A stretch of 64,000 nucleotides of DNA, from positions 3,534,001 through 3,598,000 of the forward strand of contig NZ_CP155793.1 in assembly GCF_039729145.1 (NCBI RefSeq), written 5' to 3'. Shown here one piece after another: positions 18,152 to 27,006 of the stretch (within the stretch, counting starts at the first letter, position 1; the number at the start of each line of letters is the position of its first letter). The DNA is from Microbacterium sp. SY138 (lineage in GTDB: Bacteria > Actinomycetota > Actinomycetes > Actinomycetales > Microbacteriaceae). Both the position numbers and the translations under genes were made by a program. The notes beneath the pieces were generated by a model that did not search any database, had not been told where the DNA came from, and saw only the letters and a list, made by a program, of their open reading frames with translations.

Positions 18152-18949
18152 ATGCCAGAGTGGTCGCAGACGGTCCCCGCAACGGTGCGGCGCGAGCAGA
18201 TCGTGTCGATCATCGAGCGTCAGGGCTTCGCCCGCGTGCAGGAGCTGAGCCGCACCCTCAGCGTGTCCGAGGTCACGGTGCGCAGCGACCTCGACCTCCT
18301 CGCCGAGGAGAACGTCATCCAGCGCGTTCACGGCGGAGCGATCTCGGGCATCAAGTCCACCGCCCACTCCCCGGACTACGAGCGGGCCCTCACGCGCGCC
18401 GTCACCGAGAAGCGACGCATCGGCAATGCTGCGGCCGCGCTGGTCGAGAGCGAGATGGCGATCCTGCTCGATGCCGGGACGACGACGCTCGCGATCGCCC
18501 GCGCCCTGCGAGCCCGGGAGGATCTGCGCGGCGTCGTGGTGTTCACCAACTCCCTCACGATCGCGCTCGAGCTCGGCGTCGCGGAGCCGCACCAGATCAC
18601 TGTCGTCGTCACCGGCGGCACCGTGAACTACAAGCAGCGCTCGCTCATCGACCCGATGGGCGACATGTTCATCGGGTCCGTGCACAGCGACATCTGCTTC
18701 ATCGGCTGCAACGGGGTGTCGGAGCGGGGGTTCACGAACTCCAGCCTCCCCGAGGTCACCATGAAGAGGCGCTACCTCGACTCGGCGGCGCGGGCCATCG
18801 TGGTCGCCGACAGCTCGAAGATCGGCAAGAGTCAGGTGATCCAGGTGGCTCCGCTCGCGCGCGTCGACGTGCTGATCACCGGCGTCGAAGCGCCTCCGGC
18901 CGAGCTGGAGACGCTTCGAGAGGCCGGACTCGCGATCGAGCTCGCCTGA
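18152..18949 (+). CDS. DeoR/GlpR-family sugar-operon regulator
   Basis: 265 residues. The N-terminal winged helix reads RREQIVSIIERQGFARVQELSRTLSVSEVTVRSDLDLL (about 12-49; family signature VxVRxDLxxLxE) and is followed by the sugar-phosphate sensor domain (LDAGTTTLAIA near 105, GGTVNYKQRS, GCNGVSERGFTN). The ATG at 18152 fits the family start. Such regulators are usually repressors released by a phosphorylated sugar, which would suit control of the adjacent aldolase/kinase/ABC operon. Confidence 0.92.
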   Translation: MPEWSQTVPATVRREQIVSIIERQGFARVQELSRTLSVSEVTVRSDLDLLAEENVIQRVHGGAISGIKSTAHSPDYERALTRAVTEKRRIGNAAAALVESEMAILLDAGTTTLAIARALRAREDLRGVVVFTNSLTIALELGVAEPHQITVVVTGGTVNYKQRSLIDPMGDMFIGSVHSDICFIGCNGVSERGFTNSSLPEVTMKRRYLDSAARAIVVADSSKIGKSQVIQVAPLARVDVLITGVEAPPAELETLREAGLAIELA

Positions 18950-18966
18950 CCTGCGAGATCGAGCTC

Positions 18967-19005
18967 GTCGCGCCTCACCCGCGGGGCCGGGGCCTCAGGC
19001 GCGAC
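18967..19005. terminator. Hairpin at the convergent DeoR/aldolase ends
   Basis: GTCGCGCCT (18967-18975) pairs perfectly with AGGCGCGAC (18997-19005) around a GC-rich loop. It lies 18 bases after the DeoR-type stop and overlaps the stop codon of the converging aldolase gene, so it could end transcripts from both sides. No U-run is visible, as is common in actinobacteria. Confidence 0.45.
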
Positions 19006-19954
19006 CCGAGGAGCCGAACTCACGCATGCGCTGCGTGACCATCGCCCGGAATGCGCCCATCGCGGGGCGCAGCTGCTCGCTGGGCTCGACCACCGCGGGG
19101 TTCTCCTGCAGGAATGTGCGCAGCGCGGCACTCCAGGCCAGGTGGGAGTCGGTGCCCTGATTGATCTTGCGGATGCCTGCGGCGATCCCCTCCGCCTTCT
19201 GCTCAGGCGAGATCCCGTACGAGGGCCGCACGTCACCGCCGTGTGCGTTGATCCTGGCGACCGCCTCGGCGGGCACCGACGAGGAACCGTGCAGCACCAG
19301 GAAGGTGTCCGGCAGACGTCCTCTGATCTCCGAGATGAGGCCGAGCCGCAGCCGTTGGCCTCCGGCCTCGTCGGTGAACTTGACCGAGCCGTGACTCGTG
19401 CCCACTGCCACCGCGAGCGCGTCCACCCCGGTCTGTTCCACGAACTCGACGGCCTGATCGGGGTCGGCGAACACGATCTCCTCGAGCACCCCGGTGACAC
19501 CCGCCTCCGCCCCGCCGATCGTGCCGAGCTCGCCCTCGACGCTCACACCGAAGGGCACGGCCGCCTCGACCACCCGACGCGTGAGCGCCACGTTGTCGGC
19601 GAAGGAGGCGGGTTCATCGGTGCCGCTCGCTCTGCTGGCGTCGATCATCACGCTGGTGAAGCCGTGGTCCATGGCCCGCGCGCAGTCGTCATGGGTGCGT
19701 CCGTGATCGAGATGCAGCACTGCGGGGACATGCTCGTATTCGGCGACCAGACCCCTCAGGCGGTGCCACCAGCGCGATTCGTCGTCGTAGGCGGACATCC
19801 CGGCGATCGCCTGCACGATCACGGGCGAACGCTCCGTCTCGGCGGCATCGAGCACCGCGATCGCCTGATCGATGCTCGACACGTTGAAGGCGCCGACGGC
19901 GTAGCCGCCCGCGTCGGCGTCGGCGAGCGCGGTACGCAGAGTCTGCAGTGCCAT
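18995..19954 (-). CDS. Class II fructose/tagatose-bisphosphate aldolase-family protein
   Basis: 319 residues. VGAFNVSSIDQAIAVLDAAE, LHLDHGRTHDD (zinc His), DASRASGTDEP, VEGELGTIGGAE and AVAVGTSHGSVKF trace the class II FBA/GatY/KbaY family. The enzymes cleave ketose bisphosphates to DHAP and an aldehyde with zinc. It is the last gene of the six-gene reverse-strand operon, 9 bases after the other aldolase. With two aldolases of different families, the operon may handle more than one phosphorylated sugar. Confidence 0.85.
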   Translation of the reverse strand: MALQTLRTALADADAGGYAVGAFNVSSIDQAIAVLDAAETERSPVIVQAIAGMSAYDDESRWWHRLRGLVAEYEHVPAVLHLDHGRTHDDCARAMDHGFTSVMIDASRASGTDEPASFADNVALTRRVVEAAVPFGVSVEGELGTIGGAEAGVTGVLEEIVFADPDQAVEFVEQTGVDALAVAVGTSHGSVKFTDEAGGQRLRLGLISEIRGRLPDTFLVLHGSSSVPAEAVARINAHGGDVRPSYGISPEQKAEGIAAGIRKINQGTDSHLAWSAALRTFLQENPAVVEPSEQLRPAMGAFRAMVTQRMREFGSSGRA

Positions 19955-19963
19955 CCGTGATCC

Positions 19964-20620
19964 TCAGAGCGACTCGGTGATGCCGAGCGTGTCGTAGTCG
20001 AGCACGATCGGGGTGTCGGTGAGCGCGCGGGCGTAGGCCTGCACCTTGGCCGCCGACTCCACCGCGACACTGGTCTTGAACGCGTCACGCAGGTTCGGCC
20101 CGACGGTGAGCAGGCCGTGGTTCGCCCACACCACCGCGTTGAGGTCGCCCATCGCGTCGCACATGTGCTCGCCGAATTCGGTGTTGTTGCTGAGCTCGAA
20201 CGGCATGATCGGCACGTCGCCCTTGGTGTAGATCACCATGTTCACCAGCGTCCCGAGGATCGGCGACCCCACGACGCCCCAGACGTTGGAGAACACCGGC
20301 TCGGAGTGCACGATCGCGTTCACGTCGGGTCGACGCCGGTAGACGGCCATGTGCACGGTGACCTCGCTCGACGGCCCGAGCCGTCCGTCGATCACCTCGC
20401 TGTCGCCGTTCACGAGCACGATGTCATCGGCGCTCATCTTGTCGTACTCGAGGTCGGTCGGCGTGATCAGGAACCGGTCCTCGACGCCGGGAACGCGGAT
20501 GCTGATGTTGCCCTGCGTGTTGAAGTTGAGTCCGTACTCCATCGAACGCAGGCAGTAGTCGAGGATCTCCTCGCGCGCGGCGTCGATGTCGAAGTCGAGC
20601 TGGAGCGTCGTCTCGGTCAT
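19964..20620 (-). CDS. Class II aldolase/epimerase of the FucA/AraD family
   Basis: 218 residues. NTQGNISIRV, FLITPTDLEYDKM, PSSEVTVHMAVYRRRPDVNAIVHSEP and WANHGLLTVGPNLRDAF are the substrate- and zinc-binding segments of L-fuculose/L-rhamnulose-phosphate aldolases and L-ribulose-phosphate 4-epimerases. The motif around E and HxH is intact. The ATG at 20620 overlaps the kinase stop (ATGA), so the phosphorylated ketose made by that kinase is the likely substrate. Confidence 0.88.
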   Translation of the reverse strand: MTETTLQLDFDIDAAREEILDYCLRSMEYGLNFNTQGNISIRVPGVEDRFLITPTDLEYDKMSADDIVLVNGDSEVIDGRLGPSSEVTVHMAVYRRRPDVNAIVHSEPVFSNVWGVVGSPILGTLVNMVIYTKGDVPIMPFELSNNTEFGEHMCDAMGDLNAVVWANHGLLTVGPNLRDAFKTSVAVESAAKVQAYARALTDTPIVLDYDTLGITESL

Positions 20621-22128
20621 TTCGTGTTCTCCTTCTGGTGGGGCGGTTTCTGGGTCGGCCACGATGGCCGGGCCAGGTGCGGCGCGATGCCGCGGGTCAC
20701 GTCGTAGAGGGCGGCGTAGGCGGCTCGCTGCGCGGCGTACCACTCGCCCGATGCGGGGTCGGGCTCGGCCGCAGCAGCGGGGTCGGGGGCGACGAGGAGA
20801 TCCGAGGAATCGGCGCCGAGACCGCGGAGCGCGAGCATCGCCGCCCCACGGGCGGATGCGTCACGGGCGACTGGCGTGAGTCGCGTCCCGGCCGCGGCGG
20901 CACGGGCGGAGAGCGCCTCGGCGTTCTCGGAACCTGCGCCGGTGACCTGGAGGTCATCGACGCGGACCCCGTGGCGGTCCAGGGCCGCGATGATCTTGTG
21001 GAACTCGAAGCCTGCGGCCTCCACGACGGCTCGCGCCAGTTGCGGCACGGTCGTGTCGAGCGTGAGGCCGTGGATCGTTCCGCGCGCGGAGGGGTCGTTG
21101 TCGAGGGTGCCGGAGCCGGCGAGGTACGGCAGCACGAGGAGAGAGGGCGGATCCTCGGCGAGCGCGCCGAACACATCGCCGACGTCACGACCCAGGAGGG
21201 TCGCCAGCCATTCCAGCACCCATCCGCCTGCGGCGGTTCCGGCGAGGGTGATCCATGTCTCGTCATCGAGTCGGTAGCTGGCGAAGCCGGTCGACTCGAG
21301 TCCACGCGGGCGTTCGCGGGTGGCGACGGAGAGGCAGTCGCTCGACCCGAGCGCGATCACGGACCGCGCTCCCGCCTCTCCGCCGGCGCCGAGGAAGGCA
21401 GCCGCCTGGTCGTGCGTGCCGGCAACCAGGCGCGTGCCGGGTGCGACGCCGAGCACGGCAGCCGCCTGGTCGTGGACGCCGGCGATCATGGTTCCCGATG
21501 CCACGGGGACCGGGAGCCGGTCTTCCCGCACCCACGGGGCGGAGGCGGCCACGGCTTCGAGGATCTCGCTGCTCCATTCGCCTCGATCGACGTCGAGGAT
21601 GCCGGTACGCGCGGCCTGACCGAGGTCGATGGCAGCGACACCGCTCCACCGCTCGGCGACCAGATCCCCGATGCAGCGGTAACCCGCGGCCGCAGACCAG
21701 GCATCATCGCCGGCCATGATCTTGAAGACCGAGAACATCCCGTGCAACGGCTGTCCGGTGATCGCGGTGAAGCGGCCGTCTCCGAGCCGCGCACCCAGCA
21801 CGGCGGCGTGTTCGATGCCGCGCGTGTCCATGCTCACCGCCACCGGAGCGAGCGGTACGCCGGCCCCGTCGACAGGTACGACGGCCTCGCCGAGCACGCT
21901 GAAGCCGATCGCCTGCACCGCGTCGCCGAGTTGCTCTGCCTCCGCCGCCGCTGCGCGCACCACGCTCTCGGCGGCGACGATGATCTCCTCGGCATCGAGC
22001 TCGACGCGCCCGCGACCGTCGCGCCGCAGCATCAGCGGTGCCGACGCCCCACCGAGCGTCCGTCCGTCTGCGGCGAAGGCGACGGCCCGCACGCCACTGG
22101 TTCCGAGATCGAGGCCGATGACGCTCAT
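20617..22128 (-). CDS. FGGY-family carbohydrate kinase (second), with a duplicated HDQ segment
   Basis: 503 residues. It begins MSVIGLDLGTSGVRAVAF (ATP phosphate-binding loop), and GWVLEWLATLL and VTGAGSENAEALS lie in the C-terminal FGGY domain. Unusually, the segment with the likely catalytic Asp occurs twice 20 residues apart: GVHDQAAAVLG (H219-D220) and GTHDQAAAFLG (H239-D240), reflecting a roughly 45-base block repeated with 60-base spacing at 21384-21430 and 21444-21490. Family members normally show one such loop. It is linked by 4-base overlaps to the upstream permease and downstream aldolase. It probably phosphorylates the imported ketose. Confidence 0.9.
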   Translation of the reverse strand: MSVIGLDLGTSGVRAVAFAADGRTLGGASAPLMLRRDGRGRVELDAEEIIVAAESVVRAAAAEAEQLGDAVQAIGFSVLGEAVVPVDGAGVPLAPVAVSMDTRGIEHAAVLGARLGDGRFTAITGQPLHGMFSVFKIMAGDDAWSAAAGYRCIGDLVAERWSGVAAIDLGQAARTGILDVDRGEWSSEILEAVAASAPWVREDRLPVPVASGTMIAGVHDQAAAVLGVAPGTRLVAGTHDQAAAFLGAGGEAGARSVIALGSSDCLSVATRERPRGLESTGFASYRLDDETWITLAGTAAGGWVLEWLATLLGRDVGDVFGALAEDPPSLLVLPYLAGSGTLDNDPSARGTIHGLTLDTTVPQLARAVVEAAGFEFHKIIAALDRHGVRVDDLQVTGAGSENAEALSARAAAAGTRLTPVARDASARGAAMLALRGLGADSSDLLVAPDPAAAAEPDPASGEWYAAQRAAYAALYDVTRGIAPHLARPSWPTQKPPHQKENTK

Positions 22129-23012
22129 TTGATCGCTCCCGACAGGCCGTTCACCAGGTACTTCTGGATGAAGACGAACAGCAGCACGACCGGGATGGAG
22201 ATCAGCACCAGGATCGCGAACAGTGCCCCCGGCTGTGACAGGTACATGCCGCGGTAGGCGAGCGGCACGAGGGTGAGCGGCTTGAGCTCGTTGTCGCCGA
22301 GCGTGACGAGCGGCAGCAGGAAGTCGTTCCAGCTCATCATCGTCTGCCACACCGCGACCACGGCGAGGGCGGGCTTGCCGAGCGGCAGGTAGATGCGCCA
22401 GAAGATCTGCCAGCTGTTCGCCCCGTCGAGTCGTGCGGCCTCGTAGGTCTCGAGCGGGATCGCGAGGTAGGAGGTGCGGATGATGATGACCGCGAACGGC
22501 AGGCCGAGTGCGCTGTACACCAGGACGAGCCCGAGGAGGTTGTTGTACAGCTGCATCGACTGCAGGATGCGGAACGTCGCGACCACGATGCTCGACATCG
22601 GGAGGATCAGCGCGAGGATCAGCACCCCGAAGATCAGGGCCTTCAGCGGAACCCGCAGTCGGGCCAGGGCGAACGCGGTCATCGATCCGAGCAGACAGAC
22701 CAGCAGCACCGAAGGCACCGTGATGAGGAGGCTGTTGAGCAGGTGCAACAGGATCGGGTTCTGGTCCCAGATCGTGAGGTAGTTCTTGACGCTGAATTCC
22801 GCGGGGAACAGCCCGAAGAACTGCGTGCCGGGGTTGTTCGGCGGCATCATCGAGAGCCCGACGACCATGATGATCGGTACGAGCCAGAGCACGGCGAGCG
22901 GCACGAGCACGAAGTGCAGCCAGCCGACGCGGCGTCCGGGAGCACCGTGGCGGTGACGGCCGACGGTGTCCTTCGGGACGATCAGGGTGCGGGTCTCGCT
23001 CGTCGCGGTCAT
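22125..23012 (-). CDS. ABC sugar permease, MalG type
   Basis: 295 residues with six membrane helices; the EAA loop reads YEAARLDGANSWQIFWRIYLP. A basic cytoplasmic leader (VGRHRHGAPGRR) precedes helix 1. The ATG at 23012 overlaps the stop of the partner permease, and its own stop overlaps the kinase start. As in the first sugar locus, no ATPase subunit is encoded beside it. Confidence 0.92.
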   Translation of the reverse strand: MTATSETRTLIVPKDTVGRHRHGAPGRRVGWLHFVLVPLAVLWLVPIIMVVGLSMMPPNNPGTQFFGLFPAEFSVKNYLTIWDQNPILLHLLNSLLITVPSVLLVCLLGSMTAFALARLRVPLKALIFGVLILALILPMSSIVVATFRILQSMQLYNNLLGLVLVYSALGLPFAVIIIRTSYLAIPLETYEAARLDGANSWQIFWRIYLPLGKPALAVVAVWQTMMSWNDFLLPLVTLGDNELKPLTLVPLAYRGMYLSQPGALFAILVLISIPVVLLFVFIQKYLVNGLSGAIK

Positions 23013-23899
23013 TTCTCGTCTCCTGTGATGAATCCGGCGCCGAACACCCGCACCATCGAGAGCGAGCTCACGACGGCGACGACGAGCAGCACGACGCTGA
23101 TGGCCGAGGCGTACCCGACGTTCTGCAGCTGGAACGCCTCCAGGAACGCGAAGGTGGGCAGCATCTCCGACGCGTGGTTGGGTCCGCCCTGCGTGAGCAC
23201 GTAGACGAGCTCGAAGGTCTTGAGCGAACCGATGATCCCGAGGAGCACGAGCGACAGTGTGGTGGTCTTCAGCAGGGGGAACGTGATCCGCACCATGGTC
23301 TGGAAACCGTTGGCGCCGTCGATGCGCGCCGCCTCCACGAGGCTGGGATCGATCAGCTGCAGCCCCGCGAGGTAGAACAGCATCGAGAACCCGGTCCACA
23401 TCCAGACGTTCACGAAGATCACCGCGAAGATCGCCGTCTGCGGATCGGCCAGGTAGTTGCCGCCGAGGAAGGTGAGCCCTGTGGCCTTGCCGATGGCGGT
23501 GAGCACGCCGTTGAAAGGGTCGAGGATGCGCTGCCACACGATCCCGACCACGACCGGCGAGAGGATCGCGGGGATGAAGAAGATCGCCCGGTAGATCGTG
23601 CTGCCGCGGAGCCCCTGGTTGAGGGCGACGGCGAGGAGGAAGCCGATCACGCCCTGGGGGACGATCGTCAGCACGATCCAGAACGCCGAGTTGCGCAGCG
23701 TGATGAGGAACGTCGGATCCTGGAACAGCTCCAGGTAGTTGCCGATGCCGACTGCCGTGCCGACGTTGACACCGTCCCAGTCGAGCGTGCTCGCCTGCAC
23801 GTTGTACACGATCGGGTACACGACGAATACGGCGAACAGGATGAGGGTCGGTGCCAGGAAGGCCAGGCCGACCAGCCGCTCTCTCGTCAGGATCTTCAT
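23009..23899 (-). CDS. ABC sugar permease, MalF type
   Basis: 296 residues with six membrane helices; the EAA loop reads VEAARIDGANGFQTMVRITFP. The start at 23899 (MKILTRERLVGLAFLAP) is preceded by GAGGAGCGCG on its strand. Second gene of the operon, 79 bases after the binding-protein stop. Confidence 0.92.
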   Translation of the reverse strand: MKILTRERLVGLAFLAPTLILFAVFVVYPIVYNVQASTLDWDGVNVGTAVGIGNYLELFQDPTFLITLRNSAFWIVLTIVPQGVIGFLLAVALNQGLRGSTIYRAIFFIPAILSPVVVGIVWQRILDPFNGVLTAIGKATGLTFLGGNYLADPQTAIFAVIFVNVWMWTGFSMLFYLAGLQLIDPSLVEAARIDGANGFQTMVRITFPLLKTTTLSLVLLGIIGSLKTFELVYVLTQGGPNHASEMLPTFAFLEAFQLQNVGYASAISVVLLVVAVVSSLSMVRVFGAGFITGDEK

Positions 23900-23978
23900 G
23901 CGCGCTCCTCTCGGCGCAGGGTCCGGGGAAGAGGTCCCGGACCCTGCACGAACTCCACTGCTGCCACAGGTTCCTGAG

Positions 23979-25295
23979 CTACAGGGTGTCCTGGACGGCC
24001 TGGACGGATTCCGCTGCCTCCTGCGGAGTGGCGTTACCGGTCGCGATGGCGGCGAGCGCATCGGCCACGGCCTGGTCGAGCTTGGGCGACTCGAAGTAGC
24101 GCGAGTACTTCACCTGCGGGAGCCACTCGTCGACGAACAGGTTCCAGATCTGCTCCTGCTTCTCGCTCGTGAACTTCTCCGGAGCGAGACCGGTGACGGC
24201 GGGGACATCGTTCATGGTGTTGACGAGCTTCTGCGCGGCGGAGCCGGCGATGAAGTCGGTGAGCACCTTGCAGGCGAGGTCGGGGTTGGCCGTGTTCTTC
24301 GAGATGCCCAGGCTCACGTCGATGCCGCCGACGAACTGCGGCTCGGCGGCACCGCCGGGGATGGTCGGGAACAGGAACGGCTCGTACCCGGACATGCCCT
24401 CCGACAGCGGCGGGATGTCGGACTTGGTCGGGTCGGACTGCTGGATCCACCAGGCACCGAGGGGGATCATGGCGGCGTTGCCCGCCTCGAACTGGTTCAC
24501 CGCCGACGGGTAGGCGTCGAGGCCGATCGCACCGTCCTGGGCGATGCCGTCGGAGAACAGCTTGCCCCAGTACTCGAACGCCTTCACGATGGCCGGGTCT
24601 GTCCATTGCACGGAACCGGCCTCTGCCTCATAGACGGTTCCGGGCGAGACGTTGTTGGCGATCTGCAGGAAGACGACGTTGCGCAGCCAGGAGTCCTTCG
24701 CGGGCAGGAGGAACGGGGCGGCGTCGCCACCGCTCAGGTCCTTCGTGGTCTGCACGAGCTCGTCCCAGGTCTTCGGCACACTCAGACCGGCGTCGTCGAA
24801 GATCTCGGAGTTGGCCCAGAGGTTGACCGTCTGGGTGAGGATGGGGAGCGAGTAGAAGTTGTCGTCGCCCTCGGGGTTGCCCATTCGGGCCTGTTCGATG
24901 CCGATCGGGTAGAACTTGCTCTGCCAGTCGTCACCCCAGGTCTCGGCGGCGCAGTCCTGCAGAGGCATCAGGTTCTCGCGGTACTGCTGGGTGAGCGCTC
25001 CGGGCTGCAGGCCGAGCACGTCGGGCATCGTGTTCGAGCTGGCACGGCTCTGCAGGTCGACGAGGTACTCCGGGTAGTTGAAGATCGTCGCGTCGATCTT
25101 CGATCCGTCGTTCTCCGCTTGGAAGGCCTCGATCATCTGACGGGTCGTCTGCTCGATCGGGCTCCACGAGCGGAACGTGATGGTGTCGCTGGAGGCGTTT
25201 CCCGACGCGTCCGGCGCTGCGCCGCCGGCGCAGGCGGTGACTCCGAGGGCGGTGATGACCGTGGCCACTCCCGCCAGGCTCCTCTTGAGCTTCAT
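23979..25295 (-). CDS. ABC transporter sugar-binding lipoprotein (second locus)
   Basis: 438 residues. The ATG at 25295 is preferred over a TTG two codons upstream because AAGGGG lies at the right distance. The lipobox GVTAC gives lipidated C22. The mature part is a family 1 solute-binding protein (TFRSWSPIEQTTRQMIEAF, LQPGALTQQY, PLGAWWIQQSDP). First gene of the operon that continues through two permeases, a kinase and two aldolases, so it delivers the sugar those enzymes use. Confidence 0.93.
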   Translation of the reverse strand: MKLKRSLAGVATVITALGVTACAGGAAPDASGNASSDTITFRSWSPIEQTTRQMIEAFQAENDGSKIDATIFNYPEYLVDLQSRASSNTMPDVLGLQPGALTQQYRENLMPLQDCAAETWGDDWQSKFYPIGIEQARMGNPEGDDNFYSLPILTQTVNLWANSEIFDDAGLSVPKTWDELVQTTKDLSGGDAAPFLLPAKDSWLRNVVFLQIANNVSPGTVYEAEAGSVQWTDPAIVKAFEYWGKLFSDGIAQDGAIGLDAYPSAVNQFEAGNAAMIPLGAWWIQQSDPTKSDIPPLSEGMSGYEPFLFPTIPGGAAEPQFVGGIDVSLGISKNTANPDLACKVLTDFIAGSAAQKLVNTMNDVPAVTGLAPEKFTSEKQEQIWNLFVDEWLPQVKYSRYFESPKLDQAVADALAAIATGNATPQEAAESVQAVQDTL

Positions 25296-25419
25296 CTGCA
25301 ATCCCCTTACTTCGCTGTAAAAGTCCTCGGCGAGATGCCGAATGCGCTCAGTTTAGGTTTATTTGCGTATTTGGCGCCAGGAATACGGGGAACCTCAGTG
25401 AAAGTCTTTTCTTTTTTGT

Positions 25420-25447
25420 GTTTTCGCATACCTTGGTCGTCGAAAAC
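25420..25447. promoter_or_regulatory. Inverted repeat in the AT-rich promoter region of the second sugar operon
   Basis: GTTTTCG (25420-25426) and CGAAAAC (25441-25447) form a perfect 7-base inverted repeat about 125 bases upstream of the binding-protein start, in a stretch markedly richer in A/T than the rest of the window. It is a candidate operator for the DeoR-type regulator. Confidence 0.4.
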
Positions 25448-25520
25448 GAAAGCGGAGGTGCGCGTGGAGGCCGCAACGACGCGGAATGCGGGTTTCCCTT
25501 CCGCAACACACCCCGCACAG

Positions 25521-25562
25521 ACGACGGATGCCGCGACCCCTCGGGCCCGCGGCATCCGTCGT
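25521..25562. terminator. Strong hairpin downstream of the DoxX gene
   Basis: A perfect 15-base inverted repeat (25521-25535 with 25548-25562) encloses a 12-base loop. It begins 15 bases after the DoxX stop codon on the reverse strand, the position of an intrinsic terminator; no U-tract follows. Confidence 0.65.
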
Positions 25563-25576
25563 GATGCGGAGGTTCT

Positions 25577-26017
25577 TCAGCTCAGCCAGGCCGGTGCGCG
25601 TCCCCGCAGGAACGCACCGTCCAGGGAGAAACGCCCGGCGCCTGTGAGCGCGAGGGCGAGAGCTGCCGCACCGAGGACGGCGACGAACTCGTAGCCGCCC
25701 TCGCCGACCCAGAGGCCCGCGGGAAGGTGCACGGCGATGAGCGCGACGATCATGTCGATGGCCAGCAGGAGACCGACAGGACGGGTGAAGAGGCCGAGGA
25801 TCAACAGGATGCCGCCGATGAGCTCGACGAAGGCGACGACAGGGCCGGCGATCTCCGGGAGCGGAATCCCCATGCCTGCGAAGCTGCCGATCGTTCCGGG
25901 GAGCGTGAACTCGAAGATCTTCTGCGCGCCGTGTGCGGCGAAGATCGCGCCGACGACCACGCGGAGGACCAGGAGTCCCAGCGAGGGTGCGGCGGAGGGG
26001 GCTGTGGTGTTCGTCAT
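25577..26017 (-). CDS. DoxX-family membrane protein
   Basis: 146 residues with four predicted membrane helices. RVVVGAIFAAHGAQKIF near the N-terminus and the later ELIGGILLILGLFTRPVGLLLA match the DoxX/YphA family, which is associated with redox and quinone chemistry, though function varies. The ATG at 26017 is chosen for the GGAAG upstream and the immediate start of helix 1. Single gene. Confidence 0.88.
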   Translation of the reverse strand: MTNTTAPSAAPSLGLLVLRVVVGAIFAAHGAQKIFEFTLPGTIGSFAGMGIPLPEIAGPVVAFVELIGGILLILGLFTRPVGLLLAIDMIVALIAVHLPAGLWVGEGGYEFVAVLGAAALALALTGAGRFSLDGAFLRGRAPAWLS

Positions 26018-26136
26018 GAGGAGTTCTTCCTTCGTGGCAGGACACCCGCGCGCCAGGCGCGGAGCAGGGTCGTTCCCTGGTTCCACGCTAGGAAGACGAC
26101 ATTTCCATCTCCTGTGACCGTGTCACCTGTGACGTG

Positions 26137-27006
26137 TCACCGGTGCGCGGCCACCACCTCGGCGACGGCGGTGCGCTCGGCGGCACTCGGCTCGGCGATC
26201 GCCATGCGGCAGTGCGTGTCGACCACGTCGAGCACGCGGTACGCCTCCTTCATGCGGGCCATGTCGCCACCGATGAGCCCGACCACATCGTCGACCGCGG
26301 CCTGCGCAGCGACGATGGCCGCCGCGTCCCCGGACCTCCCGGCGTCGGCGAGGGCGCGGAACGGCTTCGGCGTGACGGACGACACCCCGGACACGACGCC
26401 CTGCGCCCCCACCTCGACGGCCGCGATCAGGTCGCGGTCTGCGCCGGTGTAGAGGTCGAAGTCGGCGGGCACGACGGCACGGTAGGCGGCGATGTCGTCA
26501 AGGGAGAGTTCGCTGATCTTGGCGCCCACGACGTTGGGCAGTCGTGCGAGACGCGCGAGGAGCTCCGGCGACACCGGGTTGCCGCTGCGGGCCGGGTAGA
26601 TGTACACGTACAGCCGCCCGTCCCCGACGGCCTCCGACACCGCGCGGTAGTACTCGAAGATCGCGTCGTCCGTGGCCTGCAGGTAGTACGGCGTCAGCGC
26701 GGCGAACTCGGTCGCGCCCAGTCGGCGGGCGATACGGGTCAGCCGCACGGCCTCGAAGGTGCTGGGGCGACCGACGTGCACGACCACGCGCATACGCTCC
26801 TGCAGCTCGGCCAACGCCGCTTCCACGATGGCCGCGAACTCGTCGGCGTCCACGGCGGGGAACTCGCCCGTCGTGCCGAGCACGAACGCTCCCTCGTTCC
26901 CCGAGTCGGCGACGAACCGGAAGATCGCACGCGAGCCCTCGATGTCGAGGGTGCCGTCGCGGTGGAACGCGGTGGGCACGGCGGTCAGGATGTCATAGCG
27001 GGTCAC
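26137..27006 (-). CDS. DapA/NanA-family lyase or dehydratase
   Basis: 289 residues from a GTG at 27006 that overlaps the TctA-type stop (GTGA). GTTGEFPAVDADE (about 42-54), YYLQATDDAI and VVGAKISELS (Schiff-base lysine in the K-x-S context) mark a class I pyruvate-dependent aldolase or dehydratase. Known members include dihydrodipicolinate synthase, N-acetylneuraminate lyase and 5-keto-4-deoxyglucarate dehydratase. Since it is encoded with a carboxylate transporter, an imported sugar acid is a likelier substrate than lysine precursors. Confidence 0.85.
   Translation of the reverse strand: MTRYDILTAVPTAFHRDGTLDIEGSRAIFRFVADSGNEGAFVLGTTGEFPAVDADEFAAIVEAALAELQERMRVVVHVGRPSTFEAVRLTRIARRLGATEFAALTPYYLQATDDAIFEYYRAVSEAVGDGRLYVYIYPARSGNPVSPELLARLARLPNVVGAKISELSLDDIAAYRAVVPADFDLYTGADRDLIAAVEVGAQGVVSGVSSVTPKPFRALADAGRSGDAAAIVAAQAAVDDVVGLIGGDMARMKEAYRVLDVVDTHCRMAIAEPSAAERTAVAEVVAAHR

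Noticed and set aside
25307-25555. An 82-codon reverse frame between the binding protein and DoxX genes
   Set aside because: It crosses an AT-rich promoter region and a terminator hairpin, and has no ribosome-binding sequence or family resemblance.
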